Below, one piece after another: positions 23,536 to 31,777 of a DNA stretch of 64,000 nt. Under the pieces are notes generated by a model, which saw nothing but the letters and a program-made list of their open reading frames with translations, was not told where the DNA came from and did no database searches. Each line of letters opens with the position of its first letter. The stretch's first letter is position 1. Source of the DNA: an uncultured Dehalococcoidia bacterium (GTDB lineage: Bacteria > Chloroflexota > Dehalococcoidia > Lucifugimonadales > UBA3495); assembly GCA_958295765.1 (NCBI GenBank), contig CATQHB010000002.1, positions 648,424 through 712,423 on the forward strand, given 5' to 3'. A program made the position numbers and the translations under genes.

Positions 23536-26445
23536 TTAGCGGAACGAAACCTGGATGTTGGCCTCGTCCCGGGTGTTCAGCTTTTCCAGCACCCGTTGGG
23601 CGTGTTCCGGTTCCAATTGTATGCTCACGTCGGCCGCGCTGACGCCGGCCTTGTTGAGCATCCGGCGGGCCGGCGTGGCATAGTCCTTGAACTCGCTGGG
23701 CGGCACGCTATGGATGCCCACCTGGAGCCGCTGGTTCTGGGCCCGCAGGGTAATGAGGATGCCGCTGTCGTCGCCCTGGGCGATGCTGGCAATCTGGTCG
23801 GCCAGGGCCGGGCTGGTTCCCTGAACCTGGCAGGAGACCAGGGTGGGCCAATCGTGGCCGTTGTCGGTCATAAAGCGTTTGACGGCTTCGTAGGCGGCCT
23901 TGCCGGGCAGCTTCCCGCTGGTAAACGCGGTTTGGCGGCTGGCTACTGCCGGGTGTGGGGGTTGTGGGCCGGGATGAGGTATCGGCGGCTCCGGTGTCGG
24001 CAGCGGTTCCGGCTTTGGTTCGTGGCCCTTGAGCCAGACCCGCCAGGTGGGGTCGTAGCCGGTGGGGTTCACCTCTCCGCTGCCGGTTACGATATGCAGG
24101 ACATCGTTGCTGACGCCGTTAGCCACCACGGCGCGCCAGGCGGTGTCGTTGAGGATGATACGTACGTCGGGCGTCCGGGCGAAGTAGTCCCGCAGTTCGC
24201 TCAGGGTGCAACCGGCTTCGGTAGTGAGGATGCCCACCCTGGCCCAGGCGGTCCGGTTCAGCCCGGCGGCGGCGCCCCGCAGCACCCGGTCACCCAAGGC
24301 CCGGAGGATGCCGTCCTGCCCCTTGCCGACGGCGTCGGTGAGGGATTCCAGCGTGCGCTGCTCCAGATGGCTGTGGGGTTCCGGCCACTGGTGCTGAGGG
24401 CTGTTGCCGGCCGAAAACAGGTGGGTGAATTTGTTCTGGATACCGGTGATGGCATTCTTTTCGGAGGCGGCGCGGATGTTTGCCAGCGTGTCCCGGCGGT
24501 GTTGGAGCAGGGGCCGAGTGGAGTCTTTAAGCAGCCGTTCCGCTGCCTCCATGGTGGCGATGTCCTCGCGGATGCGGCTCAGGTTGGCGTCCTGAGCGGC
24601 CAGGAGCAGGGCATTGTTGGGGTACTGCCGCGCCGCCGCGCCGTCGCTGCTGCTGCTGTGTCGGTGCAGGTCCAGCAAGTCCTGGTTGCTCATGCCGTTG
24701 CTCGCGTTGCCGGCGTCGGTCCAGTTCCAGTGGTCGGGATTGACGATGCCCAGCACGGCGCGGTCGGGGTTGTCCGGCACGTTGGATTGACGGGAGGGGA
24801 AGAGCATAATCTCGAACTGGTCGCTGTGTCGGTTGCCGCTGTAGGCGCTGGTGATGGTCTGCCGGAGCAGGTCGGTCATTGTGTTGGTGTTGGCCAGGGT
24901 GGCGTCTCGGGCCGCCAGCAGTTCCTGCATCACGTTGGCGTCTTTGCTGAAACGCCGGCGCTGGGTGTCCGGGCTATCGTCCACGTAAATGGCCTGGCTC
25001 AGGAACTGTTCAACGGCGTTGGCGATGACACCGGAGTCAGCGTGCTCCGGGGAGAGCAGGGCATCGACAATCTCGTCGGAGTAGAGGCCGTTGCTGTTTT
25101 CCGGGGCGATGGTGCCCAGGAGCATGGTTATTGCTGCCGGTTCTGCCAGGTCGTTGCCGGTTTTCTCGGCGGTGCTGTTTTGTCCGATGATGTCGGTCTC
25201 AATGGCCGGGTCCAGGTCGGAAAAGCCGGGGCGGTTGACCACCTCGTCCCGGATGGGGGCGGCGCGGAGGGTAACGTGATAGGGATGTACCAATGCTGCC
25301 GGGCTGTCGTCGTTCTGCATTTCCAGCAGGGTATTTGCCAGCAGGCGGAGGGTGCCGCGCACCCGCTGGAAGTTGCGGTTGGCGGCCAGGCGGCGGTTGA
25401 TGATGTTCAACAGCGCCGGATGGAAGGGGTAGGCGTTGTAGAAGTCCGGGTAGTCCAGGTTGCCGTTGGCGGCCCGTCCGTTGCGGGCGGCGACGGTGGC
25501 GTAGGCGTTAGCCGTGTTCTGTCGCGCGGCTTCGTCCACGCCCTGGAACAGGCGTTGGCGCAGGATGGCCGGCAGGTCGGCGTCTTGTGACGGAGTCATC
25601 GGGTAGATGACTCGCCCCAACTGGGAGTTGATTCGGTTCAGCATATTGGTCAACGCCAGCGCGTCGGCAGCCATGGCGTCGCCGGCAGCGTTGTAGCTAC
25701 CTTCATTCAGCAGGTCATGGGAATCCTCCGGGGTGGTGATAACCAACACGGCTTTGGGGCTGTTGATCACGGCGTTGATGATGGCGCTGAGGGTGGTGAG
25801 GATGCCTTCTGAACTGATGCGGGAGTTGCTGGCGGCAACTTGCTGTACCCGGTTGATGTAGTGTACCAATTCGTCGATGACTATAATCACGGGTTGGTCG
25901 CCGATCAGTCGCTGGAAAGTTGCGGAACCGGGGTCGGCAAAAATGGCGTCGCCTGGGCCGAATTCGCGCAGGGCTGCCGGGCCGCCCAGGTGGTAGAGCA
26001 GGTAGCCGGCCAGGCTGTGGGCTCGGGTGCCTTGCTCGTCCATCGCAGCGCCGGAGACTACGTTGTGCTTTTCGCCGTCGAAGGCGATGACCTCGGCATG
26101 AGCCGGGTGGCATTGGTCGATATTCTGCCAGTAGGGCAAGTGGGGGTATTTGGCGGCGGCGGCCAACAGCAGCAGGTTGTGAGTCTTGCCGCCGCCGTAG
26201 CGACTGTATAGCTGGTACACGGCGGGGCTGGTGCGGTTCTGACCCTGGGCGATGCGGTCCAGGGCCATCCGCAGAAAGTCGGTAGTAGCCTTGGTCAGGT
26301 GAGTCGTTTCCAGAAAGTCCGCTGCGGCTTCGGGGTTGGCGAGTTCCGTTTCGAGGCCGCGTATGAGGTCGGCGGCGTACTGGTCGCCGGCTTGGTAAAT
26401 GGGGCGTGGCGGACAGGCGGTCAGTATTGGTGTCAGGTTGTTCAT
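23536..26445 (-). CDS. DUF499-family AAA-type ATPase
   Basis: A 969-residue ATPase. The N-terminal quarter has the family Walker A LYSRYGGGKTHNLLLL near residues 80-93 and Walker B PVIIVIDELVHYINRV near 185. Later parts include VLVITTPEDSHD (sensor-like) and NRNFQRVRGTLRLLAN, typical of DUF499. The tail (from about 810) is a Pro-rich linker PEPLPTPEPPIPHPGPQPPH followed by a small C-terminal domain ending LNTRDEANIQVSFR. DUF499 proteins accompany DUF1156 methylases in predicted defence clusters. ATG at 26445 with GGAG about 11 bases upstream. It is the first large gene of the operon. Confidence 0.88.
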   Translation of the reverse strand: MNNLTPILTACPPRPIYQAGDQYAADLIRGLETELANPEAAADFLETTHLTKATTDFLRMALDRIAQGQNRTSPAVYQLYSRYGGGKTHNLLLLAAAAKYPHLPYWQNIDQCHPAHAEVIAFDGEKHNVVSGAAMDEQGTRAHSLAGYLLYHLGGPAALREFGPGDAIFADPGSATFQRLIGDQPVIIVIDELVHYINRVQQVAASNSRISSEGILTTLSAIINAVINSPKAVLVITTPEDSHDLLNEGSYNAAGDAMAADALALTNMLNRINSQLGRVIYPMTPSQDADLPAILRQRLFQGVDEAARQNTANAYATVAARNGRAANGNLDYPDFYNAYPFHPALLNIINRRLAANRNFQRVRGTLRLLANTLLEMQNDDSPAALVHPYHVTLRAAPIRDEVVNRPGFSDLDPAIETDIIGQNSTAEKTGNDLAEPAAITMLLGTIAPENSNGLYSDEIVDALLSPEHADSGVIANAVEQFLSQAIYVDDSPDTQRRRFSKDANVMQELLAARDATLANTNTMTDLLRQTITSAYSGNRHSDQFEIMLFPSRQSNVPDNPDRAVLGIVNPDHWNWTDAGNASNGMSNQDLLDLHRHSSSSDGAAARQYPNNALLLAAQDANLSRIREDIATMEAAERLLKDSTRPLLQHRRDTLANIRAASEKNAITGIQNKFTHLFSAGNSPQHQWPEPHSHLEQRTLESLTDAVGKGQDGILRALGDRVLRGAAAGLNRTAWARVGILTTEAGCTLSELRDYFARTPDVRIILNDTAWRAVVANGVSNDVLHIVTGSGEVNPTGYDPTWRVWLKGHEPKPEPLPTPEPPIPHPGPQPPHPAVASRQTAFTSGKLPGKAAYEAVKRFMTDNGHDWPTLVSCQVQGTSPALADQIASIAQGDDSGILITLRAQNQRLQVGIHSVPPSEFKDYATPARRMLNKAGVSAADVSIQLEPEHAQRVLEKLNTRDEANIQVSFR

Positions 26446-26478
26446 CAGGACGGTTTCTCCAAGGTTTGCTGAATTGGG

Positions 26479-26634
26479 TCAAGCGTTAACTTGACGTGGC
26501 AGTTTGCCGTCCGGTTTCAAGGGAATCAGGTAGTTTTCTGAGTCCGCGTATGGTATTGGACGGCTTCGGGGTACAGGGGTACATAGGTACGAGTAGAGTT
26601 CGCACAGAAATTGTGCAAACTTGACGTATGCCAT
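26479..26634 (-). CDS. Possible 51-residue protein before the DUF499 gene
   Basis: A short frame MAYVKFAQFLCELYSYLCTP followed by a polar tail (ENYLIPLKPDGKLPRQ). No ribosome binding site is evident and no family is recognised. It ends 33 bases before the DUF499 start and could be a leader peptide or the decayed 3' end of a gene. Confidence 0.25.
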   Translation of the reverse strand: MAYVKFAQFLCELYSYLCTPVPRSRPIPYADSENYLIPLKPDGKLPRQVNA

Positions 26635-26640
26635 GATGCG

Positions 26641-26898
26641 TTATTTTGTAAGGATATGCTTGGTAATGATCTTATCAAACAGCATACCCTTTTCCAACCA
26701 CTGTTTGACGGTTTCACGGGTAGCTGTATGCCTGGCTCCGGTTGACCGGGCGTGTCCTTCGGCATGGATTTCAAGCCCGGCAACAGCGGTAAGGCCGCCG
26801 GAGTTCGGATCTCCGACGGTCTCAGTAACCACCTGAAGACTGCAAACGCCGTCAGCAGGCAACTCGGAACGACCCTGTTTTGCGTCTGGCTGGGTCAC
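26641..26898 (-). CDS. Possible small protein or gene fragment at island edge
   Basis: An 85-residue frame with a GTG start and a GGGGA leader. It begins MTQPDAKQGRSELPADGVC, has a Gly-rich middle (VGDPNSGGLTAVAGLEIHAEGHA) and ends RETVKQWLEKGMLFDKIITKH. The composition looks protein-like, but I cannot assign it. It may be a small regulator of the operon or a fragment left from insertion. Confidence 0.35.
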   Translation of the reverse strand: MTQPDAKQGRSELPADGVCSLQVVTETVGDPNSGGLTAVAGLEIHAEGHARSTGARHTATRETVKQWLEKGMLFDKIITKHILTK

Positions 26899-27049
26899 TC
26901 CCCAAATTCGCCTAAAAGAGCAGAATTCGTCACTTAAATTGAGCCGGATTCGTGGATGTCTTTGGTCAACATAATGTCGGATTCAGGACTGGTTGAGGAA
27001 GGTTACCGAGTAGCGGAATTTTCTCGGAATTGGGTGGTTGATGGCTTGA

Positions 27050-27547
27050 TTAGTATGTACGGACGGGATGCCTATATGCTGCGTGCTTGGCCGAGGAAAT
27101 CAACGTATAGTATTTCGTCCATAGACTCCAGATCATCTGCCACTGTTCGTTCTGCAACCCAACTTCTTGAGCAGGCAAACCGGCGGCTATGGCGTCTCGG
27201 ACACTAAAGCGCCGAATGGGTGCGGGGACGGTCGATTAGCGGTTCTGACAGTTTATTGATTAAGTCCGTTACCTCGGTTTCGGAACGGCTCGGATTACTG
27301 CTGAGGGCTGCCTGCAACAAGTCCGCAGTACTGTCCAGAGCAGCCCTTGCCTGTTGCAGCATAATTGACGATACATCGCTGAGCAACGAGACATATAACG
27401 GGTAAGTCTCCGGCGCCTCTTGGACTTTCTGGGCAGCGTTATCAACGGCGGCAATTATGTCCTTTGCCGCACTAGTCTATCATCAACAAGAAATTGGGGA
27501 TCTATTGGCCCCAAGTCGCTCATTGGAGACATCAATGGGATCGCCCC
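27050..27547 (-). pseudogene. Truncated, frameshifted serine dehydrogenase-type proteinase (ClpP/SppA-like)
   Basis: Three consecutive minus-strand frames join into one protein tail. They are MSDLGPIDPQFLVDDRL, then AAKDIIAAVDNAAQKVQEAP and SIMLQQARAALDSTADLLQA, then FSVRDAIAAGLPAQEVGLQN and EQWQMIWSLWTKYY. The LGPIDPQ motif and the W-x-x-IW-LW-YY ending fit the SDH proteinase family. Frame changes occur near 27455 and 27207. The N-terminal half with the catalytic Ser is missing; the sequence starts abruptly next to the CoA transferase stop. It marks a deletion or insertion border. Confidence 0.6.
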
Positions 27548-27548
27548 C

Positions 27549-28787
27549 CTAAACCACCCCCTCCCCCTCCAGCCGCGCCAACTCCTCCGCGCTTACCCCG
27601 CCGATGCTGCACAGGATTTCCTGGTTGTGCTGGCCCAGCAGGGGCGGCGGGGCGGCGGCGGTGTCCGGCGATTCGGTCAGCTTGATGGGGTTGTTTACCG
27701 TGCGGAAGGGGCCGCCCAGGGAGTCGCCGCTTTCCACGAACATTTTACGAGCCTCCAGGTGGGGGCAGTTGTCCAGATCGGCGGCGTTCTGCACCACCCC
27801 CATGGAAAAGCCCAGTTCAATCAGCTTTTGGGCGATTTCCAGCTTGGGGACGTGCTGCGACCACTCCTCAATGGCCGGGACGATGTGGTCAAAGTAGAAC
27901 TGGCCGCTGATGCCCTGACCCAGGTATCGAGGGTCGGCAATCAGGTCTTCCCGGCCCACCAGCCGCCACAGCCCCTCCCACTTGCCGCCGCCACCGCCGG
28001 AACCGGCCAGCACGGCGTACCCGTCCTGCGCCTTCAACACCAACTGGGCGGTAATCATATTCTCCCGGGCGCGGGTGGTAATCTGCCCGTTGGCCTGGTA
28101 AAAGGGCATAATGCTGGTGGTATGGGCCACCATGCAATCGTACATCGCCATATCCAGGTGCTGGCCCCGGCCGGTTTTGCGGCGGGTTTCCAGGGCCATC
28201 ATAATGCCCAGAGCGGTCCAGACGCCGGGAACCGAGTCGCCGATGTTGTCGCCCACCATTTGCGGCGGGCCGTCCGGGGCGCCGGTAATCTCCATCCAGC
28301 CGCCCATACCCTGGACGCAGGGGTTGTTGGCCGGCCAGTCGGAATAGGGGCCGCGTAGGCCGTCGCTGTCGCCAAAGCCGGTGATGCTGGCGTAAATCAG
28401 CCCCGGATTCAGCCCCCGCAGCCGCTCAAACCCCAGCCCCAGCCGTTGCAGAGCGCCCGGCCCCCAGTTGTCCAGCAGCACGTCCGACTCCTTTACCATC
28501 GCCTCAAAAATTTCCTTGCCCCGGGCGTGGCGCAAATCCAGGGTAACGCTCTTTTTATTGCGGTTAATCGCCAGGAAACGGGCGCTGGCCTGCCGGCCGT
28601 CGGCGGATTCAACGAAGGGTTCGTTAAGCCGCGCCCTTTCGCCGACCCGGGTGCGCTCAATCTTGATTACCTCGGCGCCCATATCGGCCAGAATCATGGC
28701 GCAGAAAGGGCCGGCCACGATATGCGTCGCGTCCAATACCCGCAGACCCTCCAGGGGACGGGGCAGGCCGCCGTCGTTAGTAGTCAT
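27549..28787 (-). CDS. CaiB/BaiF-family CoA transferase
   Basis: A 412-residue class III CoA transferase that moves CoA between carboxylic acids. Conserved parts are the N-terminal LRVLDATHIVAGPFCAMILA, MGAEVIKIER, NRNKKSVTLDLR, GPGALQRLGLGFE and the region LDMAMYDCMVAH, whose Asp is the expected acyl-linked catalytic residue. GGGGKWEGLW is a typical later glycine loop. Length is normal. It stands alone, transcribed toward the proteinase pseudogene. The substrate (carnitine-, oxalate-, succinate- or aryl-type) cannot be chosen. Confidence 0.9.
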   Translation of the reverse strand: MTTNDGGLPRPLEGLRVLDATHIVAGPFCAMILADMGAEVIKIERTRVGERARLNEPFVESADGRQASARFLAINRNKKSVTLDLRHARGKEIFEAMVKESDVLLDNWGPGALQRLGLGFERLRGLNPGLIYASITGFGDSDGLRGPYSDWPANNPCVQGMGGWMEITGAPDGPPQMVGDNIGDSVPGVWTALGIMMALETRRKTGRGQHLDMAMYDCMVAHTTSIMPFYQANGQITTRARENMITAQLVLKAQDGYAVLAGSGGGGGKWEGLWRLVGREDLIADPRYLGQGISGQFYFDHIVPAIEEWSQHVPKLEIAQKLIELGFSMGVVQNAADLDNCPHLEARKMFVESGDSLGGPFRTVNNPIKLTESPDTAAAPPPLLGQHNQEILCSIGGVSAEELARLEGEGVV

Positions 28788-29081
28788 TATTCATACCCCC
28801 AAGTACGGAACTTTCCCGGAAACTTCAACCCGTAATATAATCCACTCCCGGCATACTGACAAATCCCTGTCTTTAGGGCAATGGCGTTTTAACCCGTGCA
28901 ATCAAGGCAACCGTCATTCCGGTCAGGCAACCGTCGTTCCGGCGAAAGCCGGAATCCAGGAAATCCCCCGGAAAAGAGCGGGCTGGCTACCGAGGGTTCT
29001 GGATTCTGGCTTTCGCCGGAACGACGGTTGCTTGGAGTGCCATAGTAAATGCTCAATTGCCCCGGTCAGCCCGCCGGCATC
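28788..29081. repeat. Intergenic region with family A repeat (copy 4)
   Basis: A family A palindrome occupies about 28931-29027, preceded by a broken extra copy of its first bases. Nothing else is recognised before the tRNA promoter. Confidence 0.75.
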
Positions 29082-29111
29082 TTGACATCACGGCGTAAAA
29101 AGTCATAAACT
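29082..29111 (+). promoter_or_regulatory. Predicted promoter of tRNA-Asp
   Basis: A consensus -35 TTGACA (29082-29087), an 18-base spacer and -10 TAAACT (29106-29111) lie about 37 bases upstream of the tRNA. Confidence 0.6.
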
Positions 29112-29148
29112 CAAAGGGTGGCGCTTAACTGCGTCGCTACTGATGGGT

Positions 29149-29222
29149 GGCCCGGTGGTGTAGTTGGCTAACATACTGCCCTGTCAAGGCAGAGATCGGC
29201 GGTTCGAGTCCGCTCCGGGTCG
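29149..29222 (+). tRNA. tRNA-Asp (anticodon GTC)
   Basis: The acceptor stem GGCCCGG (29149-29155) pairs with CCGGGTC (29215-29221) with one G-U. The anticodon stem CTGCC/GGCAG encloses loop CTGTCAA, giving anticodon GTC at 29183-29185. The T loop is TTCGAGT. CCA is encoded directly after the discriminator G. The fold is complete. Confidence 0.93.
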
Positions 29223-29344
29223 CCACCCTGAATATGGTAAAGTTGCCCTTGATGGCGCCGGGTGTCTTGCTCCCGGCGTCAATTGCTTTTGTAGCCGCCG
29301 GCTTGCTTAACGCATAGATAGCCCGACGGTGTTAATCAGGACGG

Positions 29345-29377
29345 AAAAAAGGGGAGCGGCCACGCCGGCCGCTCCCC
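29345..29377 (-). terminator. Rho-independent terminator of the NHL-repeat gene
   Basis: An 11-base perfect stem (GGGGAGCGGCC and its complement, 29351-29361 and 29367-29377) with a 5-base loop. On the minus strand it is followed by six T (29345-29350). It lies 41 bases past the stop of the gene at 29418. Confidence 0.85.
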
Positions 29378-29417
29378 TGACCGTTTCTCCCGTCGGGTTC
29401 TTTTCCGGGATTAGGGA

Positions 29418-30317
29418 TTAACCCTGGCGCACGTACTTATCTACGCCCACGCCGTCAGGGACGCCGATGTAGATGTCGCCGTTGGGGGCAATCCAACTGC
29501 CGTGGCCGCCGCGAATTACCCAGCGGGCCAGCAGTTCCCCGTCCTGGTTCATCAGGCTGACCCGGGAATCCGTATCCTCGGTCCAGCCCTGCCGGGCGTC
29601 CCGACCGCCCTCGCTGATGCAGAAAACGCCGTTGTCATCCTGGGAAATGTCCATAGGCCGCAGCAGGTCGGTCCACATACCCTGGTATTCCCCGTCGGCG
29701 TTGAAAATCTGCACCCGGTTGTTTTCCCGGTCGCAGACGTAGAGCAGGCCGTCCGCGCCTACCATCATGCTGTGTACCAGGTGGAACTCGTTGGGCGCGT
29801 CCTTGCCCGGCTCGCCCCAGGAGGACTTGAGTTCACCGTTGGCGGCAAAGCGATGCACCCGGGCGTTGCGGTAGCCGTCGGCCACGTACATATCGCCGCC
29901 GGCGCCGGGCACCAGTTCCGCCGGGTAGTTGAAGGGGCCGGCCGAGCGGGGACACAGGGTGCCGGGAACCTCGCAGCCGGTATCCGAGTGGACGCCCCGC
30001 TCACCGATTACCTGCAAGGGCTTGCCGTCCAGGGTGTAGCGCAGGCAGACCGAGTCCTCCCGGTCGGTGATGTAAACAATGTCGTCCTTGATAAAAATGC
30101 CATGGGGATTGCTGATAGCATCCAGCCCCCAGGAACCGACATAGCTGCCATCCTGGTCGAAAATGACGATGGGCGGCTCTTTGCGCTGGAAGGCGTAAAC
30201 CCGGCCTTGGGAGTCGGTGGCAACGGCGCTGACCATGCCAAAAGTCTCCCCCTCGGGCAGCTTGGCCCAACTCTCAACCAGTTCGTAAGTATATTCTCCG
30301 CTTCCTACAGTTGTCAT
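29418..30317 (-). CDS. NHL-repeat beta-propeller protein
   Basis: A 299-residue protein made of about six NHL/SMP-30-type repeats. Examples are ATDSQGRVYAFQRKEPPIVIFD, with the units GSYVGSWGLDAISNPHGIF, YVADGYRNARVHRFAANGE and YVCDRENNRVQIFNADGEYQ. Each carries the D-x-x-N-x-R-V-x-x-F pattern. The repeats resemble those of peptidyl-hydroxyglycine alpha-amidating lyases, but catalytic identity is not established. No signal peptide is evident, so it is probably cytoplasmic. It ends with a strong terminator and is monocistronic. Confidence 0.82.
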   Translation of the reverse strand: MTTVGSGEYTYELVESWAKLPEGETFGMVSAVATDSQGRVYAFQRKEPPIVIFDQDGSYVGSWGLDAISNPHGIFIKDDIVYITDREDSVCLRYTLDGKPLQVIGERGVHSDTGCEVPGTLCPRSAGPFNYPAELVPGAGGDMYVADGYRNARVHRFAANGELKSSWGEPGKDAPNEFHLVHSMMVGADGLLYVCDRENNRVQIFNADGEYQGMWTDLLRPMDISQDDNGVFCISEGGRDARQGWTEDTDSRVSLMNQDGELLARWVIRGGHGSWIAPNGDIYIGVPDGVGVDKYVRQG

Positions 30318-30413
30318 CAGAAACTCACCTCTACAAAGTTTTGGCGGTACAGGGCAAGTATGAATACCGGCGGGCTAGGCGTCAATAGGGAAGTGTCAGC
30401 GGGGCCGGGGCTG

Positions 30414-30597
30414 GGTAGATCCAACATTTGTTAGTATTGTTTCGTATAGGGGCGGGTTTGTAACCCGCCCTGGCTTGGGCACAGAAACCGGTAGCTATGG
30501 CACACCGGTTTAACAAGCGGCCTTTGCCGTTGAACGTCGGGCGGGTTACAAACCCGCCCCTACCCCGGTGATAATACCAACAAAGGTTGAGAATACC
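30414..30597. mobile_element. MITE-like palindromic element with IS1-like ends
   Basis: A 184-base element. The right end ACCAACAAAGGTTGAGAATACC is related to the IS1-like end at 14280. The left end GGTAGATCCAACATTTGTTA is its inverted partner. Each arm carries TAGGGGCGGGTTTGTAACCC inward, so the whole element can fold. No gene is present. It was probably mobilised by an IS1-like transposase. Confidence 0.6.
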
Positions 30598-30641
30598 GAA
30601 AAGCAGGGTGGGGGAATTAAGGCTGTAGGGGCGCCCAAGAC

Positions 30642-31343
30642 TCAGCCGGGCAGCAACATTCGGCCACAGCTGTTGCAGAGAACGGTTTGACGCCCGGAGC
30701 GGACTCTCTGTAAATGCTGCGTTGGCAAAGACATCCGGCAAGCCTGGCAGAGGCCGCGCACCACCCGCGCTACCGCCTGCCCGCCCTTGCTTTTCCGCAG
30801 GCCCTCATAACGGGTCAGTTCAATAGTATCAACCCCGGCCGCCAGCGTTGACCGGTCTTTCATCAAGGCTTCCTGGCGGTCGGTCAACTCTTCCAACTGC
30901 TCCCAGAGTTCAGCCTGACGCGCTTCCCAGGCTGCTTGGGTGTCCGCCAGTTCCTGCTCCAGGGCGGCAATCCTATTTCGGGCATCCTCGGCCTGCAAGG
31001 AGAGTTCCAGGAGCCGGACATCCTGCTGCTCCAGTTGATGCCGGACGTTGGCGGCTTCCAACTGCAAGGCTTCCAAATCCCGCGGATTGGCGACGTCGCC
31101 GCCATACAATTGGGTGTCCAGGTGGGAAGACCTTTCCCGCTGGCTCTCCGTCTCCAATTGCAGGTCCCGGTGGGTGTTCTGGATTTCCTGCAATCTGGCC
31201 CGGGCCTGCTCCAGGGACTCCTCAATCAGACCCAGGGACAAGCGGGTTTCCAGTTCCCGCTCCGCCTCGGCAATCCGGCGGTTCACGCCGTCCAGGTCCA
31301 GGTCCAGCTCCTGAAGGGAATAGAGTTGTTTGATTGTGGTCAT
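30642..31343 (-). CDS. Coiled-coil protein with C-terminal zinc ribbon (DUF164/CT398-like)
   Basis: A 233-residue protein. Residues 1-165 are a long coiled coil (LYSLQELDLDLDGVNRRIAE, LEALQLEAANVRHQLEQQDV). The C-terminus has a C4 zinc ribbon: CQACRMSLPTQHL, then VLCNSCGRML. This architecture matches the COG1579/CT398 family, whose members bind sigma-54 or secretion parts in some bacteria; the role here is unknown. The ATG at 31343 is chosen over a 51-codon longer frame because the family starts at the coiled coil. Confidence 0.82.
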   Translation of the reverse strand: MTTIKQLYSLQELDLDLDGVNRRIAEAERELETRLSLGLIEESLEQARARLQEIQNTHRDLQLETESQRERSSHLDTQLYGGDVANPRDLEALQLEAANVRHQLEQQDVRLLELSLQAEDARNRIAALEQELADTQAAWEARQAELWEQLEELTDRQEALMKDRSTLAAGVDTIELTRYEGLRKSKGGQAVARVVRGLCQACRMSLPTQHLQRVRSGRQTVLCNSCGRMLLPG

Positions 31344-31534
31344 CCGGCCGCCTGATAATCTTGATGATTGTATGTTGTCTATCGACAAGCTGATTCTATT
31401 GACCTGGGCCAGCATTGTCAATAACAGGTACAGGGCCGGCGGGGTATGGACAAGTCCACGCCAGCAACAAAACCCGCTCATAGTGAGCCAGGGCAATTAC
31501 GTCTTAACCAGGACGCCCCAAGCAACCCAAGCAA

Positions 31535-31632
31535 CCGTCGTTCCGGCGAAAGCCGGAATCCAGGAAATCCTACTTGAAAAGAGCGGGCCGACTACCGAGC
31601 GTTCTGGATTCCGGCCTGCGCCGGAACGACGG
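31535..31632. repeat. Dispersed palindromic repeat, family A (copy 5)
   Basis: Family A palindrome between the zinc-ribbon gene and the SbcD-like gene. Its left arm begins CCGTCGTTCCGGCGAAAGCC and its right arm ends GCCGGAACGACGG. Confidence 0.85.
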
Positions 31633-31777
31633 GTTTATGCCGGGATTGCCCCGGTCAAGACACGATTGCCCGGCCCCCGGCGTTGCCGGTGATTATTCCC
31701 CTGCCCCATTCTGCTATACTGGCTACCAAATCAGGCGCCAGGCCGGGATTAACGGCCAAAGTCGGGTGAGGTCTGCA

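Noticed and set aside
14367-26445. Identification of the operon as BREX or DISARM
   Set aside because: No pglZ, brxC or DUF1998 (drmB)-like gene is seen. Only the methylase and PLD-helicase themes are shared, so the looser description is used.
25715-26482. 255-residue Arg/Pro-rich frame inside the DUF499 gene
   Set aside because: It is a shifted-frame shadow of the ATPase, with high Arg and Pro content as expected from GC-rich antiphase codons.
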